DNA of 64,000 bases from Hominimerdicola alba (GCF_900109655.1 NZ_FOAT01000007.1:1-64000); one strand, 5' to 3'. Shown: positions 44,590 to 54,511, counted from the first letter of the stretch. Program-made: numbers and translations. The notes: generated by a model not told the origin, from the letters alone.

Positions 44590-45541
44590 AAAGCTGAAAA
44601 AACTTATGGACGAATGGCAGATATCCGATGCGGAAGAATTTAAGGCTGACCTTGAAAACTTCGGCGAGGACAAGGTATCTTCCGACTCCATTGAGCGCAT
44701 TCTTTCCTCTACCTTACAGAAAGCAGGATTTGAAGAGCAGGGTTCAGTACCTGCATCGAAAGGAGTCATTACGATGAATAGAATGAATGAAGATAACAAG
44801 ATAGACAGTATAAAAAGATTCGGAAAGGTATCGACCTTCCACAGAGGCGGGGCAATAGCAGCCTGCCTGGCAATAGTGGCAGCAAGCACATTGGCAGTCA
44901 ATATTCTGGTTGGCGGAAATAACAGTACAGATGAGGATAGCAATTCCAAGATACAGGTAGCGCAGACTTCAGTTTCAAAGGCAGCTGCGCCTGCAGAGAG
45001 CGGTCTGACCGATGACGGAAGCAGCTCACATGAAGAAGAGATCAGCTCGGGAACAGAGAGTATATCCGAAAAGGAAGAAAATAATTCTTCGGAAAAGTCT
45101 GATAATTCCGCTGACAGCAAGCCCGTAAACGGAACAAGCGAGGAAGATGACAGAGGCGGTCATGCGCATGCAAGCAATCCCGATGATGTGTATGAAGACA
45201 GCAGCGATGTGATCGACCGGGGCGGTCATATGCACGCAAGCAATCCCGATGATGTTTATGAAGACAGCAGCGATGTAATCGACCGGGGCGGTCATATGCA
45301 TGCAAGCAATCCTGACGATGTGATCGAAGACAGCAGCGATGTAATTGACCTGGGCGGTCATATGCATGCAAGCAATCCTGATGATGTGTATGAAGACAGC
45401 AACGATGTAATTGATCTGGGCGGTCATATGCATGCAAGCAATCCTGATGATGTGTATGAAGACAGCAGCGATGTAATTGATCTGGGCGGTCACGCACACG
45501 CAGTTAATTATCCCGATCAATCAAACTTTGATTACGAGTAA
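44579..45541 (+). CDS. anti-sigma-type membrane protein with 22-residue His/Asp-rich tandem repeats
   Basis: In this 320-residue protein a ~80-residue cytoplasmic start (LMDEWQISDAEEFKADLENF) resembles the anti-sigma at 34227. A membrane segment follows (GGAIAACLAIVAASTLAVNIL, ~84-105), a Ser/Glu/Asn linker, and five exact-length 22-residue repeats plus one partial copy, each GGHMHASNPDDVYEDSSDVI-type. In DNA the unit is 66 bp (starts at 45155, 45221, 45287, 45353, 45419, partial 45485). His-x-His and Asp clusters suggest metal binding outside the membrane. GGAGGAG precedes ATGATG. Confidence 0.8.
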   Translation: MMDKKLKKLMDEWQISDAEEFKADLENFGEDKVSSDSIERILSSTLQKAGFEEQGSVPASKGVITMNRMNEDNKIDSIKRFGKVSTFHRGGAIAACLAIVAASTLAVNILVGGNNSTDEDSNSKIQVAQTSVSKAAAPAESGLTDDGSSSHEEEISSGTESISEKEENNSSEKSDNSADSKPVNGTSEEDDRGGHAHASNPDDVYEDSSDVIDRGGHMHASNPDDVYEDSSDVIDRGGHMHASNPDDVIEDSSDVIDLGGHMHASNPDDVYEDSNDVIDLGGHMHASNPDDVYEDSSDVIDLGGHAHAVNYPDQSNFDYE

Positions 45542-45849
45542 GTGTAGATACGACCATAGCCACCCCCGCTTTTTATATATGACCAGCGCAGCTCCGTGTC
45601 CGAAAAAGGACGCGGGGCTGTGTGCGTTATAGTATCTTTTCTTTTGGGGCGGGATAGTTTTTGGGTAGAGATTGACTTAGTTACGCTTATGGGGTATAAT
45701 ATCCTTTGTAGTATATTTCGACAGCAGGACGATATACGCCCTGCAAAAAAGTAGTAAACCTCAAAGAACAGAAAAGTATAAACTGAGCAAAAAAAGTCGG
45801 GAGAAATCATTGCCTGATATGCTATCATATACACACGAGGTGAGAAGAA
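45542..45849 (+). promoter_or_regulatory. hairpin and AraC-gene promoter
   Basis: An imperfect GC-rich hairpin near 45590-45636 follows the anti-sigma stop. TTGACT (45672-45677), 17-bp spacer, TATAAT (45695-45700) would serve the AraC gene at 45850. Confidence 0.6.
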
Positions 45850-46725
45850 ATGGACGATAAACTCAGAGCGGTACAGAGAATGCAAAGGTACATCGACAGT
45901 CATATCAGTGAACAGATAACTCCTGCACAGCTTGCGGAGGAAGCATTGTTCAGCCCGTGGTACGCAAGGAAGATATTCGAGCAGTACACAGGTCTGACAC
46001 CTGCACGGTATATCCGCAGACTGAAACTAAGCAGATCTGCACTGAGACTGCGTGACGAAAAATGCGGTGTACTGGATATCGCACTGGATATGGGCTTCGG
46101 AAGTGCCGAAGGTTATCAGCGCGCGTTCCGAAATGAGTTCGGGATAAACCCGAGAGCATATGCCGAAGCACCCGTTCCCATACCGCTGTTTATCCCATAC
46201 CTCGTGAAACCGAAAGACAGCGAAAGGAATGATACTATGGAAAACGTTAAGACCGTATTTGTCACCGAGGTAAACAGACCTGCACGAAAGGTAATAATCA
46301 AGCGCGGCATAAAGGCTGATGAGTATATGAGCTACTGCGAAGAGGTGGGCTGTGATGTGTGGGGTATACTTGCAAGCATACGCACCCTTGACGGCGAGCC
46401 TGTGTGTATGTGGCTGCCCGAGCATCTGAGAGATCCAAAAGCTAATATCTACGTTCAGGGCGCGGAAGTCCCTGCGGACTTTGACGGCACCGTTCCCGAG
46501 GGTTTTGAGGTCATAGACCTGCCTGCAGGAAGTTTCCTGATGTTCCGCGGCGAGCCGTTTGAGGAAGAGCAGTACGTTCAGGCGATACAGCAGGTGTGGC
46601 AGGCGGAGGAGAAGTTCGATCTTACGTCTGCGGGATATATGCGCGATGACTCAAACCCGAGGATACAGCTGGAACCCATAGGTACAAGAGGCTATATCGA
46701 GCTTGTCCCCGTGAAGAAGATATGA
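45850..46725 (+). CDS. AraC-family regulator with GyrI-like effector domain
   Basis: Residues 1-105 of this 291-residue protein are an AraC helix-turn-helix pair (RMQRYIDSHISEQITPAQLAEEA, SPARYIRRLKLSRSALRLR-like, GFGSAEGYQRAFRNEFGINP). The remainder is a GyrI-like small-molecule domain ending in YIELVPVKK. This is the Rob/BmrR-like organisation of multidrug or small-effector sensors. GAGGTGAGAAGAA precedes the ATG, and a terminator follows. Confidence 0.9.
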   Translation: MDDKLRAVQRMQRYIDSHISEQITPAQLAEEALFSPWYARKIFEQYTGLTPARYIRRLKLSRSALRLRDEKCGVLDIALDMGFGSAEGYQRAFRNEFGINPRAYAEAPVPIPLFIPYLVKPKDSERNDTMENVKTVFVTEVNRPARKVIIKRGIKADEYMSYCEEVGCDVWGILASIRTLDGEPVCMWLPEHLRDPKANIYVQGAEVPADFDGTVPEGFEVIDLPAGSFLMFRGEPFEEEQYVQAIQQVWQAEEKFDLTSAGYMRDDSNPRIQLEPIGTRGYIELVPVKKI

Positions 46726-46791
46726 TTTCCCGCATACTACTTTACAAAGAATTCTATATACAACTTAAAATACTAATTTATTTCCAAGATA

Positions 46792-46823
46792 AAAGTGCAG
46801 CAGACCAACATCTGCTGCACTTT
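46792..46823 (+). terminator. AraC gene terminator
   Basis: AAAGTGCAGCAGA/TCTGCTGCACTTT stem, then TT. Confidence 0.85.
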
Positions 46824-47087
46824 TTGCGTAGCTGTTTTTATTACTAAAACACCGAAATCGATTAATTTTAACTAAAGATGAAGTGCGTATATTTTTGTAC
46901 AAGAAGTATATTGTATAATATATAGTGTAGTGATTGGGTAATTAAATAAGATTAAGTATATAATCCTAAATCGTGTGTTAATTAATTGACATTCAAAATT
47001 GAACGTGATATACTTATCTCTGCGAGTTATTATTGTGAGTAATTCGCCTTGCCATGGCGGCATGATAATTTATTTAGGAGGGTTAAA
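46824..47087 (+). promoter_or_regulatory. promoter of second BspA gene
   Basis: TTGACA (46986-46991), 17-bp spacer, TATACT (47009-47014), ~75 bp before the ATG at 47088. The rest is AT-rich with no gene. Confidence 0.65.
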
Positions 47088-49952
47088 ATGAATCACAAAA
47101 AATCAAAAAATATGAAACGTATCGTTTCAGGTATGCTGGCGTTGACATTATTATCCAGCGGTGCAGCTTTACCAAGTGATGTAATGAGCAATGTAGCATC
47201 GGTTATTACAGCGCAGGCTGCTGATACTGAGGTAGACTGTTATTCATTTGACTTGGATACAGGTGTGCTTACGCTTAGAGGTGAGGTAAACCGTTTTACA
47301 CTTGAAAAATTTAATAATCAATATCGAGAAAAAGTAAAATCTGTTGTAGCTGAAGCGGGCACAGTTTTCACTCTAACCTGCTATTCGCTGTTTTCTGGTT
47401 ACAAAAATTGTACTGATTTCGATCTTTCAAATGTTGATACAAGCCAGGTCCATAGTATGTATGAAATGTTCAAAGACTGTAAAAGTCTGACCACACTTGA
47501 TCTGAGCAGTTTTGATACAAGCAGTGTTGCGAGCATGTGTTCCATGTTCTATAACTGTAGTAGTTTGAATTCTCTTGATGTAAGCGGATTTGATACAAGC
47601 AATGTTACAAGTATGAGTTATATGTTCTACAACTGTAGTAGTTTGAATTCTCTTGATGTAAGTGGATTTGATACAAGCAAAGTTCAATCTATGAGTTCAA
47701 TGTTTTATGGTTGCTCTGCTCTGACTTCGCTTGATGTAAGCGGATTTGATACAAGCAATGTTACGCATATTGATGGTATGTTTGCAGGATGTTCCAGCTT
47801 GACCACGCTTGATGTGAGTAAATTCGATACAAGCAATGTTACAAATATGCTTGCTATGTTCAGAGGCTGTTCTAAAATAACCACACTTGATGTAAGCGGA
47901 TTTGATACAAGCAAGGTCAACGGCATGGTACTCATGTTCGCGCGTTGTAACAGTCTGACTAATTTAGATCTAAGTGGATTTGATACAAGCAATGTTTTAA
48001 CAATAACTGGTATGTTTTCAGGATGTTCTAGCCTGACCTCGCTTGATTTAAGTAACTTTAATACAAGCAATGTTAAATATATGAATATTTTGTTTGAAGG
48101 TTGCTCCAGTCTGTCCACTCTTGATGTAAGAAACTTTGATACAAGCAAGGTCACAGATATGACCGATATGTTCAAAGATTGCAAAAAGCTTAAATCTCTT
48201 ACTCTTGGAATAAATTTCAGAAAAGTACCAAAAGAAGCTGGTCTAGTAAATGGTGATGGCTGGGTTAATTTAAAAACCCCAACAAAAATAGTAAGCGGTG
48301 ATGGACAATATGCTGTTATCGATAATTATGGCAAGAACAACTATAAACGCATCATTATTCCCACATACCCCACCAACATCAAATACACATACAATCAGGG
48401 ATATCACCAGTTACAATTTACATGGGATAAGGTCAAAGGTGCTGACAGATATAGCATCGCTGTTTATCAGGCAGGCAAATGGGTGATCCAGAAAAACAAC
48501 ATCACTACAAACAGCTTCGTAACTCCTAAGAACCTGACTCTCGGTAAGACTTACAAGGTAGCGATTGCTGCCAGAGTAGGCGGCAAATGGGATAATGAAA
48601 ACGCTATCAAACACGCTGTGACTGTCACCATTCCTGCCGGTGTGTCCGATTTTGATGGAGATGGTTATTATGATACTTCTGATCCCCGTCCAAGTATTCG
48701 TGATGACTATTCTTTCTTAAATAATGAAATATATTCTATTAATATGTATCATGATGATGAAAACGCCTCATATCCGATAGAAGCTGTTTCAAGCTCAAGT
48801 GTAAAGACTACTAATAAATCTAAAGATGAATGTGATGATGAGAATTATTTCAGATTTAAATGGTGTGGAAACGGATATAAATTATACTCTGTTAAATATG
48901 AAAGCAATAATAAAGTATTATCAATAAATCAATCCGGGGATGTTGTACTTGAAGAAGATAAGAATCTTCCATCTCAAATTTGGGAAGTTTTACCTTATGG
49001 ATACTCTAAAGACAACTTACCTATCGATGGTTTACGTTTTAGAAGTAAATTGTGTTATACACCGGATTGCAAACCAACATCATACTTTTTATCATATGAT
49101 GGTTCAAAATTAACAGTTACTACTAAAGATGCAAGAAATAAAGTTAAAGTATACTCCCCTAAAGGATGGACAAGATTTGGCGAGATGCTTCTTAATAAAT
49201 ACGGCTGGGAAAATACTGGTGCGTCATCGACAACAGCTTTAGAGAATTATGATCATAATGTTAGTATTGGTGTTGATCCAGAACAAAACATTTATAAATA
49301 CGGTGTATATGATCTCCTTATCAATCAGGAGGGCGGTAATTTCCCAAAACTGAATTTCGTGGATGTAAAAATGGACGAAGTATGTTGTGAAATCATGGGA
49401 ACCTACAATGCACTTCTTTTGGATAATGTTCAGGTTGATTTCTTCAAGCTTGCTGCTGAATTTGAGGAGAACGCATGTGGTAATTACTATGTATTCGGTG
49501 GTAACGGTTGGGCTGGTAGCGATCCAAAAGCAATCTCTTCTTGTTTGGATGCATATAATGTTAATTATACCACTATAGATATAGCAGACTATAGAGATAT
49601 AGCAGACTTAGTAGAAGTTCCTTTCAATCCCGATGTAATCGAATTCAGTGAAGAATTTGAAAAAACATATAATAATAAAATAAACAAACCTGCTTGTGAT
49701 GCATTTGATACTGAACTGAAGAATGGTGTATGCGGAATTATTTCCTATAAATTTGATGTACGCATTCATACATACGCAGCCGTATATAATAGTTATTCAG
49801 CAGTTCCAATTTCAACATTTAATCTCCTCTGCAAGGCTAAACCGAAAGATTATCCGAAAACATTCTCATCTACATATGATGCGTTAAAGAATTATAATAA
49901 AGGAAAGCTTAAAAACATAGATCATTATCTGGTTGGATATGTGTTAAAATAA
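47088..49952 (+). CDS. BspA-like surface protein with 10 DUF285 repeats and cysteine-peptidase-like C-terminus
   Basis: This 954-residue exoprotein has a signal peptide (RIVSGMLALTLLSSGAAL...AQA) and 10 DUF285-type repeats (FDTSNVTSM and similar, residues ~115-375). An Fn3-like domain (YPTNIKYTYNQGYHQLQFTW) matches the paralogue at 39914. A long extension follows, with a calcium-loop-like FDGDGYYDTSDP, a ~200-residue beta region, and a final domain resembling a papain/C39-like fold (MDEVCCEIMGTYNALLL as a Cys helix, GGNGWAGSDPKAIS, IHTYAAVYN with His). It may be a surface protease or a bacterial surface adhesin with a protease domain. GGAGGG precedes the ATG. Confidence 0.85.
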   Translation: MNHKKSKNMKRIVSGMLALTLLSSGAALPSDVMSNVASVITAQAADTEVDCYSFDLDTGVLTLRGEVNRFTLEKFNNQYREKVKSVVAEAGTVFTLTCYSLFSGYKNCTDFDLSNVDTSQVHSMYEMFKDCKSLTTLDLSSFDTSSVASMCSMFYNCSSLNSLDVSGFDTSNVTSMSYMFYNCSSLNSLDVSGFDTSKVQSMSSMFYGCSALTSLDVSGFDTSNVTHIDGMFAGCSSLTTLDVSKFDTSNVTNMLAMFRGCSKITTLDVSGFDTSKVNGMVLMFARCNSLTNLDLSGFDTSNVLTITGMFSGCSSLTSLDLSNFNTSNVKYMNILFEGCSSLSTLDVRNFDTSKVTDMTDMFKDCKKLKSLTLGINFRKVPKEAGLVNGDGWVNLKTPTKIVSGDGQYAVIDNYGKNNYKRIIIPTYPTNIKYTYNQGYHQLQFTWDKVKGADRYSIAVYQAGKWVIQKNNITTNSFVTPKNLTLGKTYKVAIAARVGGKWDNENAIKHAVTVTIPAGVSDFDGDGYYDTSDPRPSIRDDYSFLNNEIYSINMYHDDENASYPIEAVSSSSVKTTNKSKDECDDENYFRFKWCGNGYKLYSVKYESNNKVLSINQSGDVVLEEDKNLPSQIWEVLPYGYSKDNLPIDGLRFRSKLCYTPDCKPTSYFLSYDGSKLTVTTKDARNKVKVYSPKGWTRFGEMLLNKYGWENTGASSTTALENYDHNVSIGVDPEQNIYKYGVYDLLINQEGGNFPKLNFVDVKMDEVCCEIMGTYNALLLDNVQVDFFKLAAEFEENACGNYYVFGGNGWAGSDPKAISSCLDAYNVNYTTIDIADYRDIADLVEVPFNPDVIEFSEEFEKTYNNKINKPACDAFDTELKNGVCGIISYKFDVRIHTYAAVYNSYSAVPISTFNLLCKAKPKDYPKTFSSTYDALKNYNKGKLKNIDHYLVGYVLK

Positions 49953-50256
49953 TCTTTAGATAGGTGAAATTGTGCTAAAAAATCATTATTCATTTATAGG
50001 TTTCAATCTTTATTTTAGCACGAAATAGTATCTGTCTATCGATCGGTATGATTCCTAATGGAACTGAATACTAAAATAATCGCCATCTCTGAGTTTTCAG
50101 AGATGGCGATTGCGCGTAAGTATCAAACTCTCCGCACCTACATCTTCAATGTCTAATGAAGTATAATAAACTCCAAGCAACACCATGAAGTAAATTGGAC
50201 ATTCCAAATTGATCCATGGAGTTCATTGGAGTAGATTAGACAAGGAGGTAACAGGT
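49953..50256. other. intergenic region with a long perfect hairpin
   Basis: A perfect 14-bp stem ATCGCCATCTCTGA (50079-50092) / complement (50097-50110) with GTTT loop; T-rich only on the minus side. A GTGCTAAAA/TTTTAGCAC pair (near 49972-50027) also lies after the BspA gene. No gene. Confidence 0.5.
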
Positions 50257-50541
50257 ATGCAGTTAAAAACAACGACACTCATAACATTCAAAAAAGAAAT
50301 GCAGCTTCAGGAATGGTGCGCAGAAAACTGGACCATCAAGCCTTATGTTATTGCGAGGAAGAATTTTCTTTTCAGCTTTACCGAGAAGGGCGCACACGCA
50401 AGTACGGCGATCATGACGATGATCGAAACGGCTAAACGAAACGGTCTTGATGTGTACGGGTGTCTTCTGCATCTGCTGACAGAGCTGCCGAAGTACGGTC
50501 ATACTCCGACAAAAGAACAGCTTGAAGCTCTGATGCCGTGA
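50257..50541 (+). pseudogene. IS66 transposase C-terminal relic
   Basis: About 94 codons, including IKPYVIARKNFLFSFTEKGA and AIMTMIETAKRNGLDVYGCL, match the C-terminus of IS66-type transposases (usual form IKPFVIGRKNFLFSxTxxGA). The N-terminal zinc-finger and DDE parts are absent. No flanking IS ends were recognised. A terminator follows at 50670. Confidence 0.75.
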
Positions 50542-50669
50542 AGCGACAACCTGCCGGTCTTTTACACGAAAAAAGTTTAGTCAGGTAGAGTCAGTTACAA
50601 TACCGGAAATGAGTCTATGTAAAGCAAATGTGTAGTGAGGTATAGTCGTTTCCTGCATATGATATACAG

Positions 50670-50697
50670 AAGAGCCGTGTTGTTTAGCACGGCTCTT
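50670..50697 (+). terminator. intrinsic terminator after IS66 relic
   Basis: AAGAGCCGTG/CACGGCTCTT stem, then TTT. Confidence 0.75.
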
Positions 50698-50740
50698 TTT
50701 GGTGGGTATTATAAAGGTGGGATTGGTTTGCGGTCACTTT

Positions 50741-51358
50741 TTATTGATTCGAAGATATCATCCTGCTGTTGTAATCACTGCTTGTGAAAAATAGTCTCGC
50801 AATAATACTCTTTCTCAGGGCAAATGATATCACCACGCTTAACAACAGTGCTGCTATCCCGCAGAAGTACACTACAAACGCGATACTTATATGCCCGACG
50901 ATGATACCGAGAATGTAGTATATCGGATCGATCAATATAATAAACTATACCAAACAGAGCAGTGTCATAATATGTTAAGCGAGAACGGCTCGCATCCGGT
51001 CTAGACAGTGCCATACCGCAGGCAGCCAGTGCCATTATCCCATAGCCTATCATATGTCCCTGATATACCAGAAAGCCCGTCCTGCCCAATAAGATTATCT
51101 CCCCCAGTGAAAGTGCGGCACCTGCAATGAACAAAATGATATATATCCATTTTTTATCTTAAACAGCATCTCGCTCTTTTCACGCAGAATTTTTCCGAGC
51201 AGCAGATACGGCAGCGCACGAATCAGCCAGTTTCCGGGAATGTACTGATAGCCAAGAATTCCAAAATGGATAATGCCTGCAAATTCTCCTGTGAGCAGCA
51301 TAATGATAAAGCATATTATCATAACTGCCTTGTGAGCCATAATTACAATGATAATCAC
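50741..51358 (-). pseudogene. acyltransferase-3-like membrane protein, frameshifted C-terminal half
   Basis: Three frames on the minus strand join into one membrane protein tail: LTGEFAGIIHFGILGYQYIP and RALPYLLLGKILREKSEM, then AGAALSLGEIILLGRTGFLVY to HMIGYGIMALAACGMALS, then PIYYILGIIVGHISIAFVVYFCGIA. At least two frameshifts (near 51130 and 50930) break it. The order and hydrophobicity fit an acyltransferase-3 O-acetyltransferase; its N-terminal half is gone. Confidence 0.65.
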
Positions 51359-51384
51359 CTTATGAAATTATTAATGTATGTTCT

Positions 51385-53097
51385 TTAGAGCATATTCTCA
51401 GGCTTGCTCTTTCTTCCTATCCAGCCAAGAAATTTCGCCCAGTTCAGCGTTTCTTCGCGTTCCGGATTTGAGTGATCATTGATCTCTTTCAGAAATTCGA
51501 TAAAGCCATAAATACCACCCACATCGTCAAAAACATTAAGGCCGTCAGTTCCAATACAAAGTTGGTTGCTTTCGATGTCTATCTCAACAAGCTTCTGTCG
51601 CAATTCTTCACATACCTCCGAGCCTATGCTGTCTTTATATTTGTAGTTTTTGCGTGCATCATCGTATGTAAACACATCAACTTTTGACCAGCCGTCCTTT
51701 GTTTGATAATTCAAGAAGTTTATTCTGTCATAGACTTCTTCGCAGGTGATCTTCACGCACCAATCGTCACCGTAGTCATAATGATAATACAATTCGCTAA
51801 CGTTAGGGATTAGTTTGGGTCTAAGTTTGAAAAGATCGCGTGATGCCATACTCCAATATTTCAAAGAAGTCTTATGTTCTGCAATAGCTTCATCGGCAGT
51901 CATTCCGTAAGCGTTTTTTATCTTGGACGGATTTTCAAAACCTATCTCCATCAAATTGCAATAGCTCGTCCTCCATGTAAGAAGCTGCCTTACAGCTTCA
52001 TTGAGTGCTTCTGCTTTTTTTGGGTTCGCTGTAGTCAACTCTTCGATTTCTTCTGTATCAGCTATTGAACTGAGTATTCTTGCTTTCCATTCAGGAACTG
52101 AGAACGCATCATCCGAGCTGCTTATCATCAATTCATTGATACGCAGATTTTCAAGCAGATAGTTTGGATCTTGCTCATATATGGTTTCTCTGAGGGAACT
52201 ATCTGCCTTAAGATCTATATGTTCGCCCAGCTCGCTGATCTTTCTCCTATTATCCGAATAAGTGTTACAAACCGACAGATAATCATTATCGATGTATTTG
52301 TGTTTCAGCCAGGTCTTGAAGCTCTTATTCTGCATATAGTCATCATCGGCATAACTGTCATCAACATCTTCATCATGTAGATAAAACAGAGTTCCCACAA
52401 GCTTTGCCCACTGATTTGTTTTATTCTCTATCAGCTTTTCAAAAACAGAATCGGGCAGGCTGAAATTGTGAAGATGTGAGTTCTGCCAGCCAAACAGCTT
52501 CTGGATCATATAGTGCATTGAATGAAGGGTCATATTGCCCGGGACAAGAACTGTTCTGCTTATTGAGCTTTCAGCCTTAGCAAGTTTCAAAGCATCACTG
52601 TCCGGTTCCGGCTGCTTTGAATCCGAATCCACCAATTCCAGTCTTAGCCGGAGAACACAGTTTTTGTTCTCCTCGCACTCGACGGGAATATCAAAGTATG
52701 TAAAATCAGCTTTTATCTCAGGTATTTTCTCGATGCTTATTTTCGTACTATTTCCTCTTTTCATTCTTTGAGCAGCCAGCTTCATACGCTTTCTGTACTC
52801 GCTGCTCCATTCGGCATCATTTGAAGAAGAATTACCGTATACTCCCCTGCTATAAGGAATATACGCCTGAACGTTTTTTATTGTCATATGAAGCTTTTCG
52901 GCAATTTCCTCTGTCGAAAGCCCTTGTACATAAAGTTCACCTATCTCAAGACTGCTCCTGCTGCACCAAAGACCTTCGGTGATAAGTATCCTCTGAACCT
53001 TAACTTTTGAAAGACCAGTTTCAGCAACAGTATCCTTTACCGACTCAGTTTCATTGTATATAGATATGACCTTTTGGTAGATGTCCTGCTCACTCAT
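51385..53097 (-). CDS. pRiA4b ORF-3-like protein with N-terminal HTH
   Basis: Residues ~1-100 of this 570-residue protein carry two short HTH-like helices (KDTVAETGLSKVKVQRILI, LSTEEIAEKLHMTIKNVQAY). The central and C-terminal parts match the plasmid pRiA4b ORF-3/IS1096 TnpR passenger family (ITLHSMHYMIQKLFGW-like, LYYHYDYGDDWCVKI, and WSKVDVF). That family is common near mobile DNA; its function is unknown. The start has AGGAG upstream. Stop and start lie within AT-rich DNA. Confidence 0.8.
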   Translation of the reverse strand: MSEQDIYQKVISIYNETESVKDTVAETGLSKVKVQRILITEGLWCSRSSLEIGELYVQGLSTEEIAEKLHMTIKNVQAYIPYSRGVYGNSSSNDAEWSSEYRKRMKLAAQRMKRGNSTKISIEKIPEIKADFTYFDIPVECEENKNCVLRLRLELVDSDSKQPEPDSDALKLAKAESSISRTVLVPGNMTLHSMHYMIQKLFGWQNSHLHNFSLPDSVFEKLIENKTNQWAKLVGTLFYLHDEDVDDSYADDDYMQNKSFKTWLKHKYIDNDYLSVCNTYSDNRRKISELGEHIDLKADSSLRETIYEQDPNYLLENLRINELMISSSDDAFSVPEWKARILSSIADTEEIEELTTANPKKAEALNEAVRQLLTWRTSYCNLMEIGFENPSKIKNAYGMTADEAIAEHKTSLKYWSMASRDLFKLRPKLIPNVSELYYHYDYGDDWCVKITCEEVYDRINFLNYQTKDGWSKVDVFTYDDARKNYKYKDSIGSEVCEELRQKLVEIDIESNQLCIGTDGLNVFDDVGGIYGFIEFLKEINDHSNPEREETLNWAKFLGWIGRKSKPENML

Positions 53098-53182
53098 GGG
53101 TAGGACTCCTAAGATTTATTTCAGCTGATGGGTATATTATAGCAAATAAGCGATTAGTTGTCAACCTAAACTTTCATGTCTT

Positions 53183-53225
53183 ATAAAAGTGCATTTTGGA
53201 GTTTTGGCTCCTAATGCACTTTTAT
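53183..53225 (-). terminator. terminator of the nucleotidyltransferase gene
   Basis: ATAAAAGTGCA/TGCACTTTTAT arms with inner GGAG/CTCC; T run on the minus strand. Confidence 0.75.
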
Positions 53226-53270
53226 CGCAAAATATTCTCATTGACGAAATGACTATTCAAACACAATTCA

Positions 53271-54455
53271 TTACGTATTTTTAGATTTTACGCCAATGTT
53301 TTTATTTAACGAGAGCCTGTCATTTCCATTCTTTACTTCTTTCTTTATGCTTTTGATATTGATATTTGAAGATATACCTTTTATTACAGTTCTGACTATA
53401 CCGTAGATCCAAGCAAAATGGATCAGAAACGGGTACTTTTTACACAAGCTCCATTTTCTTAGTCCATCATTTTGAAAGTACCGAAAGAATCCAAAGCTTT
53501 TTATATTATAAGCAGTATACATAATTCTTTTATCATTTTTCTTTTTTGATGAATTATATGCCTTTATTCCAAAGTTTCCGGTCTCAAATATAATATCCAA
53601 ATACTCAGCTAAAGATTTTTTCGATTGTATTACCATGTTCAGATCATTAGGCAGACCACAATATTCAATACACATTGCTGTTGTATTCAATGCCAATTCG
53701 TCTAATCCAGTACTCCTAGCAATTGGAATAAATGTATTTTCCCACAAATCACGATCCATCACTTTATGAATAAATATTTCCCAATCTATAATCTGACGTA
53801 ACCCGAGGTCACATCCTCTCATATGCTGATTGATGTGTCCCAAAAGTACCAGTCCATTTTCAATATCCGGAAGCACCGGAATTTTATATCCGTCCAGTTC
53901 TCGATACTCTCGTTTATCTATTGACTGCTCAAGAATATCGTCCATGTCAAAGCCTTCAGAACTGAAATGATGATGTAATTCAATTATTATACCGTTTTTC
54001 TTATATACGATATTTCGTTCATACGCTAACATATGACCATTCTCATCCTTGTTATGGTCGTAAATATATCCGTTGCTTTCCAATACTTCAACAGCCTTTT
54101 CAAATTTAGCACGAGTGACAAGTACATCTATATCACCCATTGCTCGCAAATATGGCTTCGGATAATACTGCGCAGCAGCAGAACCTTTGAGTATAACACA
54201 AGGAATATCGTTAGCATCAAGCAACTTTACAAGTTTATCCTGCTCAAACAGAATCCTCATGTATGTCGCTTTACCCATTTCGACACTTACGTCCTTTACA
54301 GGAATGACAGGGCTTATTATTCCCAAGACAGTCTGAGCTTTTGCTTCTTTTATAACCTCATCCCAATCTGTGTCAGCAGAATAATTAGGTTCAGTTCCAA
54401 ATAGTGAAGCTTTTATTGCTTCTAATAATGCAACTTGAGTCGTGGTCAATTTCAT
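53271..54455 (-). CDS. nucleotidyltransferase-fold protein (NTP_transf_5 type)
   Basis: This 394-residue protein has VILKGSAAAQYYPKPYLRAMGDIDVLVTRAKFEKAVEVLE near 100-140, with Gly-Ser and the Asp-x-Asp of a Pol-beta-type nucleotidyltransferase, and IIIELHHHFSSEGF. These proteins often lie in surface polysaccharide clusters. ATG at 54455 has GGAG upstream; the longer frame to 54515 would include the terminator hairpin of the previous gene. The C-terminus is basic. Confidence 0.8.
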   Translation of the reverse strand: MKLTTTQVALLEAIKASLFGTEPNYSADTDWDEVIKEAKAQTVLGIISPVIPVKDVSVEMGKATYMRILFEQDKLVKLLDANDIPCVILKGSAAAQYYPKPYLRAMGDIDVLVTRAKFEKAVEVLESNGYIYDHNKDENGHMLAYERNIVYKKNGIIIELHHHFSSEGFDMDDILEQSIDKREYRELDGYKIPVLPDIENGLVLLGHINQHMRGCDLGLRQIIDWEIFIHKVMDRDLWENTFIPIARSTGLDELALNTTAMCIEYCGLPNDLNMVIQSKKSLAEYLDIIFETGNFGIKAYNSSKKKNDKRIMYTAYNIKSFGFFRYFQNDGLRKWSLCKKYPFLIHFAWIYGIVRTVIKGISSNINIKSIKKEVKNGNDRLSLNKNIGVKSKNT

Positions 54456-54482
54456 TTCAGCTTCACTCCTTGATGATTTTGA

Positions 54483-54506
54483 AAAAGCACCCCGAAAGGT
54501 GCTTTT
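54483..54506 (-). terminator. terminator between ugd and the nucleotidyltransferase
   Basis: AAAAGCACC/GGTGCTTTT hairpin with loop CCGAAA, T run on the minus strand, right between the two genes. Confidence 0.8.
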
Positions 54507-54511
54507 AATGT

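Noticed and set aside
45026-45520. Long minus-strand frames opposite the repeat region
   Set aside because: They result from the 66-bp repeat length being a multiple of three on both strands; no start signal.
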